In this document: piece by piece, positions 28,481 through 36,107 of the stretch
Position numbering within the stretch: position 1 is the first letter of the stretch
Layout of the letters: every line of letters begins with the position of its first letter
Source: an uncultured Clostridium sp.
GTDB taxonomy: Bacteria > Bacillota > Clostridia > TANB77 > CAG-508
Length of the DNA stretch: 61,087 nt
Direction of reading: 5' to 3'
Assembly (NCBI GenBank): GCA_930982035.1
Contig: CAKNJL010000007.1
Location: forward strand, 1-61,087
Notes under the pieces: generated by a model
Told to the model about the DNA's origin: nothing
The model's input: only the letters and a program-made list of their open reading frames with translations
Databases searched by the model: none
Program-made: the position numbers and the translations under genes

Positions 28481-28517
28481 TTTAGGTTTTTATAAAGGTG
28501 TCACCCATAAACCTTTT
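28481..28517 (-). promoter_or_regulatory. AGGTTT/AAACCT leader hairpin upstream of proS
   Basis: On the minus strand, AAAAGGTTTATGGGT and then ACCTTTATAAAAACCTAAA form a two-part stem ending 58 nt before the proS start. Related motifs precede the genes at 54127 and 35708. The inner stem changes between copies while staying paired. Confidence 0.4.
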
Positions 28518-28536
28518 CTTTTTTATGATATAAAAA

Positions 28537-28562
28537 TGAATTTACTGAATTTTGGTAATTCA
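28537..28562 (-). terminator. Hairpin after scpB
   Basis: TGAATT pairs with AATTCA, followed by T-rich sequence on the minus strand. It lies 9 bp after the scpB stop. Confidence 0.45.
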
Positions 28563-28570
28563 CTTTTTAG

Positions 28571-29425
28571 TCATATATTATTAAATAAATCATCTTCCCC
28601 TTCCCTTTCGGGCATTGGAGCCTCCGGTTTTTGGTGAGCTTCACTTTCTTTCTTTACACTATTTTCTTTTATAATATCTTCATTTTGTATATTTATGTTA
28701 TTTTTATCTTGTTCGTTTTTTGCAATTATATCTTCTTTAATTTCATCTTTTTCGTTATTTGTATTTTTGTATTCTTCATTTTTAATACTCTTTGCCTTTA
28801 TTTCTTCTTCATTTCTATTACTACTCATCTTTATGTTTTCTGCATTTTGTTTATCATCTACATCGTTATTTTCTACTAACTCATCAATAACTATTTGTTG
28901 ATTACTATCCAATTTATATCTTGGCAATTCTGGTAAATCTTTTAATGATGTATATCCAAACATTTTTAAAAATTCGTCTGTAGTTTTATATGACATTGGC
29001 TTTCCTGGTAAATCTGTTTTTCCAGCCTCTTCTACCAATCCATACTCCAATAATTTATATACACAAGCATCTGCTGATACACCTCTTATAGCCTCAATCT
29101 CTGCTCTTGTAACTCGTGGATTATATGCAATTATTGATAATGTTTCTAATGCAGCTGTAGACAAATTCGGCTTAGATCTTTTATCTAAAATTGGATATAT
29201 GTACTCATATAATTCTTTTTTGGTAGCTAATTGATACCCATCTTCTACTTTGATAATTTCTATTCCTCTATTTTCAGCCTTGTATTCTTGTTGCATATTT
29301 TTTATTATTGTATTTATTTCTTCTTCATTTTTCTCTAATACTAATATTAGCTCATTTATTTTGACTATTCTTCCTGCTGAAAATAATATTGCTTCTATAA
29401 TTGATTTTGTTTTTTCTATTTCCAT
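28571..29425 (-). CDS. scpB: Segregation and condensation protein B
   Basis: The kleisin-associated winged-helix subunit of the SMC-ScpAB condensin complex. The double wHTH core (about residues 1-175) contains ALETLSIIAYNPRVTRAEIEAIRGV and GKPMSYKTTDEFLKMFGY, both diagnostic. It then carries a ~95-residue Asn/Lys/Glu-rich low-complexity tail, unusual for a family that normally ends near residue 180-200. The last 25 codons are notably richer in G/C (PEAPMPEREGE). No scpA lies beside it. proS follows. Confidence 0.95.
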   Translation of the reverse strand: MEIEKTKSIIEAILFSAGRIVKINELILVLEKNEEEINTIIKNMQQEYKAENRGIEIIKVEDGYQLATKKELYEYIYPILDKRSKPNLSTAALETLSIIAYNPRVTRAEIEAIRGVSADACVYKLLEYGLVEEAGKTDLPGKPMSYKTTDEFLKMFGYTSLKDLPELPRYKLDSNQQIVIDELVENNDVDDKQNAENIKMSSNRNEEEIKAKSIKNEEYKNTNNEKDEIKEDIIAKNEQDKNNINIQNEDIIKENSVKKESEAHQKPEAPMPEREGEDDLFNNI

Positions 29426-29502
29426 TTACTCTCCTACTTTTCACTCTTAAATTTATTATATATTATGTCAGAAAAAGCCCAATATGTCAAGTTTAACTTA
29501 CA

Positions 29503-29823
29503 GATGATTTTTTCAGTTTCGGATATCCCCAAGCTACAGATTGTCAAAAATGATGCTATAGGGGGCAATATATAATATAAAAAAATGAACGATTTTGCGT
29601 ATCTAAATTTGAATTAGAAATTCTTAAAGAAAAAAATGTGGGATATGCACGGTACTCTCGATAAGAGAGGGTCTGAGTGCAAGAGCACACTTTTTTCTTT
29701 TAGAATTTCTTTGAAAATTTAGCTTATACAAAATTGTGAATGATTTTATATTATATATTGCCCCCTATAGCATCATTTTTGACAATCTGTAGCTTGGGGA
29801 TATCTGAAACTAAAAAAATCATC
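29503..29823. mobile_element. Head-in-palindrome element, copy 2
   Basis: A 321-bp palindrome between scpB and the VanY operon. The conserved ~190-bp core (29566-29760) is flanked by about 65-bp legs (starting GATGATTTTTT, inner part ATGCTATAGGGGGC). The legs pair with each other with only two mismatches yet are unrelated to the legs of copies 1 and 3. The central stem-loop TGCAC...CTCTCGATAAGAGAG...GTGCA lies at about 29645-29680. It has no open reading frame. Confidence 0.85.
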
Positions 29824-29826
29824 ATC

Positions 29827-29855
29827 TTGCACTTTTAAATTTTATATGATACTAT
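29827..29855 (+). promoter_or_regulatory. Promoter of the VanY operon
   Basis: TTGCAC, 17 bp, TACTAT, starting 4 bp after the palindrome and 30 bp before the first ATG. Confidence 0.55.
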
Positions 29856-29884
29856 AAATAAAAACTGATAAGGGGGAGTTAATT

Positions 29885-30067
29885 ATGAGTGAAAATAAAA
29901 AAATAGAAATAGTTTCAGGTGATGATAGTGATTTAGAAATATCTCCTGTACGTAATCATATTAGTCCTTTAAAACCTCAAAATACAGATAATAAAAAGCC
30001 TAAAAATATTGTAATTCCTAAGGAGAAAAAAGATTCAGATGATGACTCAGAAAGTGAGGATAAATAA
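29885..30067 (+). CDS. Small acidic protein preceding VanY
   Basis: 60 hydrophilic residues (MSENKKIEIVSGDDSDLEIS ... ESEDK) with no predicted fold or membrane segment. AGGGGGAG precedes the ATG. Its stop is 2 bp before the next start, so the pair is probably translationally coupled. I do not recognise it. Confidence 0.65.
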   Translation: MSENKKIEIVSGDDSDLEISPVRNHISPLKPQNTDNKKPKNIVIPKEKKDSDDDSESEDK

Positions 30068-30069
30068 AA

Positions 30070-31545
30070 ATGTCAGAAAAAAGAGAACCATCTGTTAATA
30101 ATCATGCTTTTACAAATCAGACAGACAGAAATTTATCAGATGTATTTAAAGAATTACAAGAAATCAGATATTCTCAAGCAAATCAGGTACATCATTCTAC
30201 ATGTTCAAAAAATAAATCTAAATCTAAAATTTTATTTCACGCTGAAAATAATAGATTTTATACTAAAAAAACAATAAATCTTTCTAATATAGTTATCTTT
30301 TTTGCAGTTTTACTATTAATTATAATTGCAATATTTCCTAAGAATGTATTTTCTGTGGAAACTGAATTAGCTACTGATAATTCTGAAGAAACTTTAGAAA
30401 CAGCATCTATTCCTGCTAATGTTGAATTAAATAGACAAGCTTTTAATATGCAAAAAATAATTGCTGAAAATTCTAATTTTGAAAAGGTAAAAGAACAAGT
30501 ATCTGAAGAAAGAGAAATTGACTATGAAACTCAATCTCAATCTAATTCTACTCTTCCTCGAGGCGAGCAGGTTATACAACAACAGGGACTTCCAGGAAAA
30601 GAAAATGTCTCATTAGTAAAAACTTATGAAAATGGTGAATTTATAGAAGAAATTATTTTATCTAAAGAAATATTATCAGAACCTACTCCAGAAATACTAA
30701 GTATAGGAACATCTGATTTTCTAGCTAATTTAAATATACATATCGGTGACTCTGTTTACTTAACTACAGCATCAACTTTAAGAAAAGAGCCTTCTGAAAC
30801 TTCCGAAAGTGTTGCTGAAATATCTAAATATCAAGAAGTTAAGCTACTTGATTTACCTAATGAAAATTGGTGTAAAGTTTCTTTTAATTCTTTTGAAGGA
30901 TATTTACTAACAGATGTATTAACTTCTATATCAAAAACGCCTAATATAATAGACTTGGCACAAAGTACTAACCCTAATAGTTGGCAATTATTACTAGTAA
31001 ACAAAAATAATAAGATTCCAGAAAACTTTGATGTAGAATTAGAAACTGTAGAAAAAAATCATAAGGTAGACAAAAGAATAGCAAGTAGTTTAAAACAAAT
31101 GTTATCTGATGCAAGAAATCAAGGTTTGTCTCCTGTTATTTGTTCAAGTTATAGGACAAACTCTAAGCAAACACAATTATTTAATAACAAGGTAAAACAA
31201 TATACTGATTTTGGATATTCTAATTCAGAAGCAGAAGAATTGGCTTCTTACTGGGTGACTATACCAGGAACTAGTGAACATGAAACTGGTCTTGCTGTTG
31301 ATATTGTTTCAAAAAATTATCAGAAATTGGATGAACAGCAAGAGGAAACTGCTGAACAAAAATGGTTAATGGAAAATTCTTATAAATATGGATTTATTTT
31401 AAGATATCCTACTGATAAAAAAGATATAACAATGATTAATTATGAACCTTGGCATTATAGATATGTAGGTATAGAAAATGCTACTTATATAAAAGAACAT
31501 GATTTGTGTTTAGAAGAATATATTGAATATTTAAATAATTTATAA
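30070..31545 (+). CDS. D-alanyl-D-alanine carboxypeptidase, M15B/VanY family, with SH3-like domain
   Basis: Trims the terminal D-Ala of peptidoglycan stem peptides. It has a cytoplasmic basic N-terminus, a transmembrane helix at about 77-95 (NIVIFFAVLLLIIIAIF), a linker and a bacterial SH3-like wall-binding domain at about 225-290. The M15B peptidase (about 330-475) carries zinc ligands and catalytic residues in SEHETGLAVDI (about 397) and EPWHYRYVG (about 462), plus the substrate-binding SYRTNSKQ. At 491 residues it is full length. GAGGAT inside the previous gene serves as ribosome binding site. Confidence 0.92.
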   Translation: MSEKREPSVNNHAFTNQTDRNLSDVFKELQEIRYSQANQVHHSTCSKNKSKSKILFHAENNRFYTKKTINLSNIVIFFAVLLLIIIAIFPKNVFSVETELATDNSEETLETASIPANVELNRQAFNMQKIIAENSNFEKVKEQVSEEREIDYETQSQSNSTLPRGEQVIQQQGLPGKENVSLVKTYENGEFIEEIILSKEILSEPTPEILSIGTSDFLANLNIHIGDSVYLTTASTLRKEPSETSESVAEISKYQEVKLLDLPNENWCKVSFNSFEGYLLTDVLTSISKTPNIIDLAQSTNPNSWQLLLVNKNNKIPENFDVELETVEKNHKVDKRIASSLKQMLSDARNQGLSPVICSSYRTNSKQTQLFNNKVKQYTDFGYSNSEAEELASYWVTIPGTSEHETGLAVDIVSKNYQKLDEQQEETAEQKWLMENSYKYGFILRYPTDKKDITMINYEPWHYRYVGIENATYIKEHDLCLEEYIEYLNNL

Positions 31546-31561
31546 TTCACTTTAATAACCC

Positions 31562-31606
31562 AACATTATAAATAGCATAAAGATTACTTTATGCTATTTG
31601 TAATGT
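31562..31606. terminator. Bidirectional terminator overlapping a coding end
   Basis: AAATAGCATAAAG pairs perfectly with CTTTATGCTATTT, extended by ACATTA/TAATGT. The right arm encodes the last residues (LQIA-stop) of the minus-strand U32-like gene. Confidence 0.8.
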
Positions 31607-32404
31607 TTCAACATTCAAAAAATTTTGTATATCTTGTAAATACTTATCTGGATTATTTTCCGTGTCATAGTACCATAAGTTATTAAATCCTAGTCCTATT
31701 AAATAATCAATATCTTCTTGTTCCAGCTCAACTATTTGTTTTCCCTGTTTATCACATTCTTCTTTATACTGTTCTAATAAATTTTCGATATTTTCCCATT
31801 CTCCTTTTTGAATATAATGTGCTATATTATTATTTAATGTATCTTTATATATATTATTTTTATAACCCCTTTTATTTATATTTATATATATATTACTTTT
31901 ATCAAATTTTGAAGAAATATATTTCATTTGTTTCCTGTCTTTTAATAATAAAGTATCTAATTTTACTCCTGAACTTTCTAAATCTTCTAAATATCTACTT
32001 ATTTTTTGTACATTATTTATTTCAGTATATTCAGAACATATTAATTTTACATTTTTATAATGTGTTTTTATATATCTATAATAAAAATTATTTGTTATTG
32101 TGACAAATTCTAGTTTTTCTTTCATTACTTTATCTAGTGTTTCTAATATTTCTCTACCTTGGATACTAAATTCTTTATTTCCTAAACAGAAAGTATCAAA
32201 AACAATATTAATTTTAAAATTATTTTTTCTTAACTCTCTTATGATTTTTTCATAATCTTTTATATCAATATATAAAAATTTATTTATATTCATAGAAGGT
32301 AATTGTTTTATATAAATATTAAGAATTATATTATTTTGGTTATTATATTTACTTAACTCTTCTATAAATGTCTTTGATGGTATTAAATCTAAAAAATAAT
32401 TCAT
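31589..32404 (-). CDS. Divergent U32-like TIM-barrel protein
   Basis: 271 residues. The stretch FVTITNNFYYRYIKTHYKNV aligns by eye with MVTIANPFLLKIVKKHFPNL of the U32 peptidase-like protein encoded next to it. The following predicted helices also agree, so it looks like a shortened, fast-evolving paralogue. It lacks the Cys clusters of its neighbour. It is the last gene of the HAD-PfkB-U32 set. Function unknown. Confidence 0.6.
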   Translation of the reverse strand: MNYFLDLIPSKTFIEELSKYNNQNNIILNIYIKQLPSMNINKFLYIDIKDYEKIIRELRKNNFKINIVFDTFCLGNKEFSIQGREILETLDKVMKEKLEFVTITNNFYYRYIKTHYKNVKLICSEYTEINNVQKISRYLEDLESSGVKLDTLLLKDRKQMKYISSKFDKSNIYININKRGYKNNIYKDTLNNNIAHYIQKGEWENIENLLEQYKEECDKQGKQIVELEQEDIDYLIGLGFNNLWYYDTENNPDKYLQDIQNFLNVETLQIA

Positions 32405-32560
32405 TTTTTCACCTTTCTAAATTTATTTTTTGAAAATATGCTAACTTATAATTTAGCAAATATTTTTTAACTAATCCCATACATAATTTACATTCCAAAA
32501 TATTATAAACATCCTTAAATTAATATTTAACTTTTTATAAACCTACCTTAAATTTTATTT

Positions 32561-33748
32561 TTAAGCATTTATTTTCTCTTTATTTTGTTTAAGTAAATCT
32601 GCCATTGTGTCTTTTATGATATCTAAATTATTCACAACATTATTGGCATTTTCTGTATTTACATGTACTACTTGTCTTGCAATTTTTTCACAGTATCTGC
32701 AATCACTACATTTTATATTTCTACAATCTGTTTTACTTTTCCTAAAGAAATCTATAAAGTTTAATTCATTCAATTTTTTATTATCTATATATGGTTTTAA
32801 ATCCCAATAATTTCTTAAATTTTGTATTTTTTCTTCACATATGTCATCTTTTTTAATAACAGGTGTTTTTGTTTCTTCTTTTTCAAATGTGTCAAAAGAA
32901 CATAATATATCACTTAAATTCCCGTCATATTTTCCATCATTATATGCATCAACTACATTTAAAAGCCATGATGTTTCTTTTAGTCTATCTATTATTTTTA
33001 ATTTTCTATAACCTATCTCTTCATAGTATTTAGCATCTTCTGGTCTTATCCACATTCCTCTTATAAGTTCACTTGGGTCTTTTGCTGATTTTTGCTTACA
33101 ATTAAATCTGCAATAGCTAAAATATCTTAACATATTATTATATTCTAGTTGTGAGTCATGTCCTTCTAATTGAAAATGATATATCGCCCAAGGGCAATTA
33201 AATAGATATCCATCATTTGCAATTAATTGAAAATTTATTGAACTGTTTTGTTTAATTCTCTTTAATTCTGGAAAATTTCTATAAATATTATAATCTAAAG
33301 TTATTTCATCTGCTCCTGCTTTTTCATATTCTAATACTTTTTCTAAACTATCAACTCTTGCTATTGTTGATACACTTACTTTTAAATTTGGAAAATGTTT
33401 TTTTACTATTTTTAATAAAAATGGGTTTGCAATGGTAACCATATCGATTTTATATTCAGTTACTAATTCTTCTATCTGATTGACTATTTCTTTTTCTTTT
33501 TCGAATTCTGAATTTGCTGAACATGGTGCATTAAATAAGTAATTAAATTGTGCTCCCATTTCTTTTGTTATTTTAATCGCTTTTTTTAGATTTTCTTCAT
33601 CATATCCTGTTATATCATATCTTGCTCTTCCTCCACCTATAACATCTTGTGCTCTTTTACCATATACAGTTTTTATATTATATTTTTTCCTTTCTTTTAG
33701 AATTTGTAAAAAATTTAAATCACCATTATAAGGTATAGATAAATCCAT
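32561..33748 (-). CDS. Peptidase U32 family protein
   Basis: 395 residues with the U32 TIM-barrel pattern: an N-terminal beta strand with SIPYNGD, KVSVSTIARVDSLEKVLEYE, ADEITLDYN and LIANDGYLFNCPWAIYHFQL. Conserved Cys follow in FSYCRFNCKQK. A second cluster, CRNIKCSDCRYCEK, near residue 345 could bind a metal or an Fe-S centre. U32 members include RNA-hydroxylation proteins (RlhA, TrhP) as well as putative proteases, so 'peptidase' is a family label only. It follows a PfkB-type kinase in the same operon. Confidence 0.8.
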   Translation of the reverse strand: MDLSIPYNGDLNFLQILKERKKYNIKTVYGKRAQDVIGGGRARYDITGYDEENLKKAIKITKEMGAQFNYLFNAPCSANSEFEKEKEIVNQIEELVTEYKIDMVTIANPFLLKIVKKHFPNLKVSVSTIARVDSLEKVLEYEKAGADEITLDYNIYRNFPELKRIKQNSSINFQLIANDGYLFNCPWAIYHFQLEGHDSQLEYNNMLRYFSYCRFNCKQKSAKDPSELIRGMWIRPEDAKYYEEIGYRKLKIIDRLKETSWLLNVVDAYNDGKYDGNLSDILCSFDTFEKEETKTPVIKKDDICEEKIQNLRNYWDLKPYIDNKKLNELNFIDFFRKSKTDCRNIKCSDCRYCEKIARQVVHVNTENANNVVNNLDIIKDTMADLLKQNKEKINA

Positions 33749-33831
33749 TTTTTTCTCCTTTACGATAAATATTAGAAACTATTAAGTTTTCTTCTTCAAA
33801 TTTTAATTCTGTAGAATTGTATGCGATATTT

Positions 33832-35007
33832 TTATTTTTCATGTTGTCTTGGTTCTTTTTTAGGTGTTCTTTCTCGCCTTTCTATCCTTGCTCCAATTTG
33901 ATTTACTACAAGTCCTACAAATTTATTAGCTGTATTAAATGACCTTTTTAAAAATTTTTCGTCTATTTTTCTATTACCTTCTAAGATTTTATCATGATAA
34001 AACATTGTCATGATTGAATTAAATGCATCTCCTGCTCCTGTTGGGTCTTTCATATCATATACCATTGGAGCTTGCATATCTAATTTTCTTGTTTTTCCTT
34101 CTTCTTTATATAAAAATGTCGCTCCCTTACTTCCTTTTGTTATTGTTAATAAATCAAAATCAAATTTTTCAAAAAATTTATTATCTTTTTGATTTTCTTC
34201 TTTTAAACTAATTTTCTTGAAAATATTTTCTTTGTTTTGTTTATCTGTATCTTCTTTTGAACTAGCTTTTTTTAGGATGCTTTCATTATTTTGTTGTTCT
34301 ACCTCATCTTCTTCTGTTAAAACCTCCAACTTATTCTCACTTTCCTCTGTTTGTCTATCCTCTTCCAAATCTAATTTACTGCATAATGCTTCAAATGTTT
34401 TTCCATTTATTTGTACTATATTTGCTTGTTTTAAAACTTCTTCTATGTATTCTTTAGAAAAATTTTTAAAAATCCCTTCTTTTGTGACATCTAAATTAAT
34501 AACACAATCTGCACATTGTTTTTTTGCTTGTCTTATAAAGTCTACTGTTCCTTTTTCAAAATTACTTACACATAAAATAATTCTTTCTCCTTTTAGTTCT
34601 TCTGGTAGTTCACTTCTAAAATCTTGTGGTAAATTATATGTATTAATTCCCGTCAAAGGCGATACTTCACTAATTTCTACACTGTCATCTTCTGTTATTT
34701 TTTCTGGAATAATAATGTGAAATACATTTGTATTTCTGTTTTGCTTTTGTACATAATCTGTGTTTACTCCTACATTTCTTAAGGATTCTAATGCTTTTTC
34801 CCCATTTCTGTCATTTCCTACTGCACCTATAATATATGAAGAAATGTCATCCTTTAATAATGCAATATTATATAAAACATTTAAACAAGATATTCCCCCT
34901 GTCATCTTTTGTGGTATTACATTTCCATCCTTATCCTTAATATAATATTGATCTACACAAGGAAATGAAAATGCAACTAAGTGATATTTCTTGTCCAAAT
35001 CTTCCAT
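33832..35007 (-). CDS. PfkB-family carbohydrate kinase
   Basis: A ribokinase-fold sugar or nucleoside kinase. It has an N-terminal GG motif (MTGGISCLN, about 36), GNDRNGEKALESLRNVGVNT (about 64), LLTITKGSKGATF (about 281) and the ATP/anion-hole motif DPTGAGDAFN (about 319) with the catalytic Asp. An Asn/Lys/Glu-rich insertion at about 205-270 splits the fold and makes the protein 391 residues, against about 310-330 for the family. The substrate cannot be inferred. It lies between HAD and U32 genes, 17 bp from the former. Confidence 0.88.
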   Translation of the reverse strand: MEDLDKKYHLVAFSFPCVDQYYIKDKDGNVIPQKMTGGISCLNVLYNIALLKDDISSYIIGAVGNDRNGEKALESLRNVGVNTDYVQKQNRNTNVFHIIIPEKITEDDSVEISEVSPLTGINTYNLPQDFRSELPEELKGERIILCVSNFEKGTVDFIRQAKKQCADCVINLDVTKEGIFKNFSKEYIEEVLKQANIVQINGKTFEALCSKLDLEEDRQTEESENKLEVLTEEDEVEQQNNESILKKASSKEDTDKQNKENIFKKISLKEENQKDNKFFEKFDFDLLTITKGSKGATFLYKEEGKTRKLDMQAPMVYDMKDPTGAGDAFNSIMTMFYHDKILEGNRKIDEKFLKRSFNTANKFVGLVVNQIGARIERRERTPKKEPRQHEK

Positions 35008-35024
35008 TATCTTTCCCTTTCATT

Positions 35025-35708
35025 TTATTCATTATTTTTATATTTTATGACTTTTTCTAAACTTTTAAAATCATCCACAATATATGTTGGATTTAAATTT
35101 CTTAAGTTTTCAGGTTTGTCATAGCCATATGTTACTGCAATTGTGTCTATACCTGCATTCTTTCCTGCTACTATATCTGTTTTACTATCACCTACAATAA
35201 CAGTTTCTTCTTTTGGGATATTTAGTTCGTTCATAATATAATTTAAAATTTCTGGATCTGGCTTATGTTTAAAATTACTTTCTTCTGTTCCTAAAACCAA
35301 TTCAAATTCATTTAATCCAAAATGTTCTACCATTTTGTCTAAAATTCTTTTTGGCTTACTAGAAGCTACAGCCATACGAAAACCTTGAGATTTAAAATTT
35401 TCTATTGTCTCTTTAACATTTTCAAAAAGTGTTGTTGCATCAACATAGTGTCCCTCATCAATATAATATTTTTTGTATTTTTTTTCATACTCCTCTGCCT
35501 TTCCTTTTTCCTCTTCTGGTAAAACTTTTCTAAACATTTCTCCTAAATGAAGTCCTGCTAATTCTTGGAATTGCTCTTTGCTTATTTCCATATTAGCATT
35601 TTCCTTTAAAGTATGGTTAAATGATAAAAATACATCTTTTTCACTGTCCCATATTGTTCCGTCCACATCAAATATTATTAATTTTTTTTCGTTCTTTGTT
35701 TCACTCAT
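35025..35708 (-). CDS. HAD-family hydrolase, phosphoglycolate phosphatase-like
   Basis: A small-molecule phosphatase. HAD motif I is FDVDGTIWDS (about 14-23, nucleophile and acid Asp), motif II AVASSKPKR (about 119), motif III KHKPDPEIL (Lys) and motif IV VGDSKTDIVAGKNAG (about 180). The helical cap between motifs I and II is the subfamily IA type. At 227 residues it is typical. It is first in the operon with the PfkB and U32 genes, which suggests metabolite repair or sugar-phosphate housekeeping without defining a substrate. Confidence 0.88.
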   Translation of the reverse strand: MSETKNEKKLIIFDVDGTIWDSEKDVFLSFNHTLKENANMEISKEQFQELAGLHLGEMFRKVLPEEEKGKAEEYEKKYKKYYIDEGHYVDATTLFENVKETIENFKSQGFRMAVASSKPKRILDKMVEHFGLNEFELVLGTEESNFKHKPDPEILNYIMNELNIPKEETVIVGDSKTDIVAGKNAGIDTIAVTYGYDKPENLRNLNPTYIVDDFKSLEKVIKYKNNE

Positions 35709-35763
35709 ATTTTTTCCTCTTTCTCTTAAGATATAGTTTTTTACTACTATCCTTAGTAAATAA

Positions 35764-35812
35764 ATTTAGGTTTTTTCAAGATCCTATAAACTTGTACAAA
35801 TTAGAAAACCTT
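35764..35812 (-). promoter_or_regulatory. AGGTTT/AAACCT leader motif upstream of the HAD operon
   Basis: The minus strand reads AAGGTTTTC...GTTTATAGGATCTTG...AAAAAACCTAAATTTA and ends 56 nt before the HAD start. It resembles the leaders at 28481 and 54151 in the right arm and the TTTATAGG core. Confidence 0.35.
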
Positions 35813-35910
35813 ATGATTTATAATAATTTTAACTTTTTTCTTTTGTTTTTAGTAAATTTTTCACCTCACTTTCCTTTATTTTGAAGTATTTCTTTATGCA
35901 AAAACTTATT

Positions 35911-35939
35911 TTGACGTAATTATATAATATATTTATAAT
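35911..35939 (+). promoter_or_regulatory. Distal promoter upstream of mutS2
   Basis: TTGACG, 17 bp, TATAAT, about 170 bp before mutS2. The intervening AT-rich leader contains the inverted repeat AATTACAAT/ATTGTAATT (about 35940-36026). Confidence 0.55.
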
Positions 35940-36044
35940 AATTACAATATTTTCCATATTTTTTTGTAAATTTTTCGTTACTCAATAATGGTTTAAAAAA
36001 TAATATGCAATAGAATCATTGTAATTATAATATTTTTTCTTAGA

Positions 36045-36073
36045 TTGACTATCATTCACAATGCTTGTATAAT
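36045..36073 (+). promoter_or_regulatory. Proximal promoter of mutS2
   Basis: TTGACT, 17 bp, TATAAT, ending 34 bp before the ATG. This is a near-consensus sigma-A promoter. Confidence 0.75.
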
Positions 36074-36107
36074 TATTATATCTTAGTTTTAGAAAGGAAA
36101 TAAAAAA

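Noticed and set aside
28631..28901. Hydrophobic open frames opposite the scpB tail
   Set aside because: They are antisense shadows of the Lys/Asn-rich low-complexity tail of ScpB, without ribosome binding sites.
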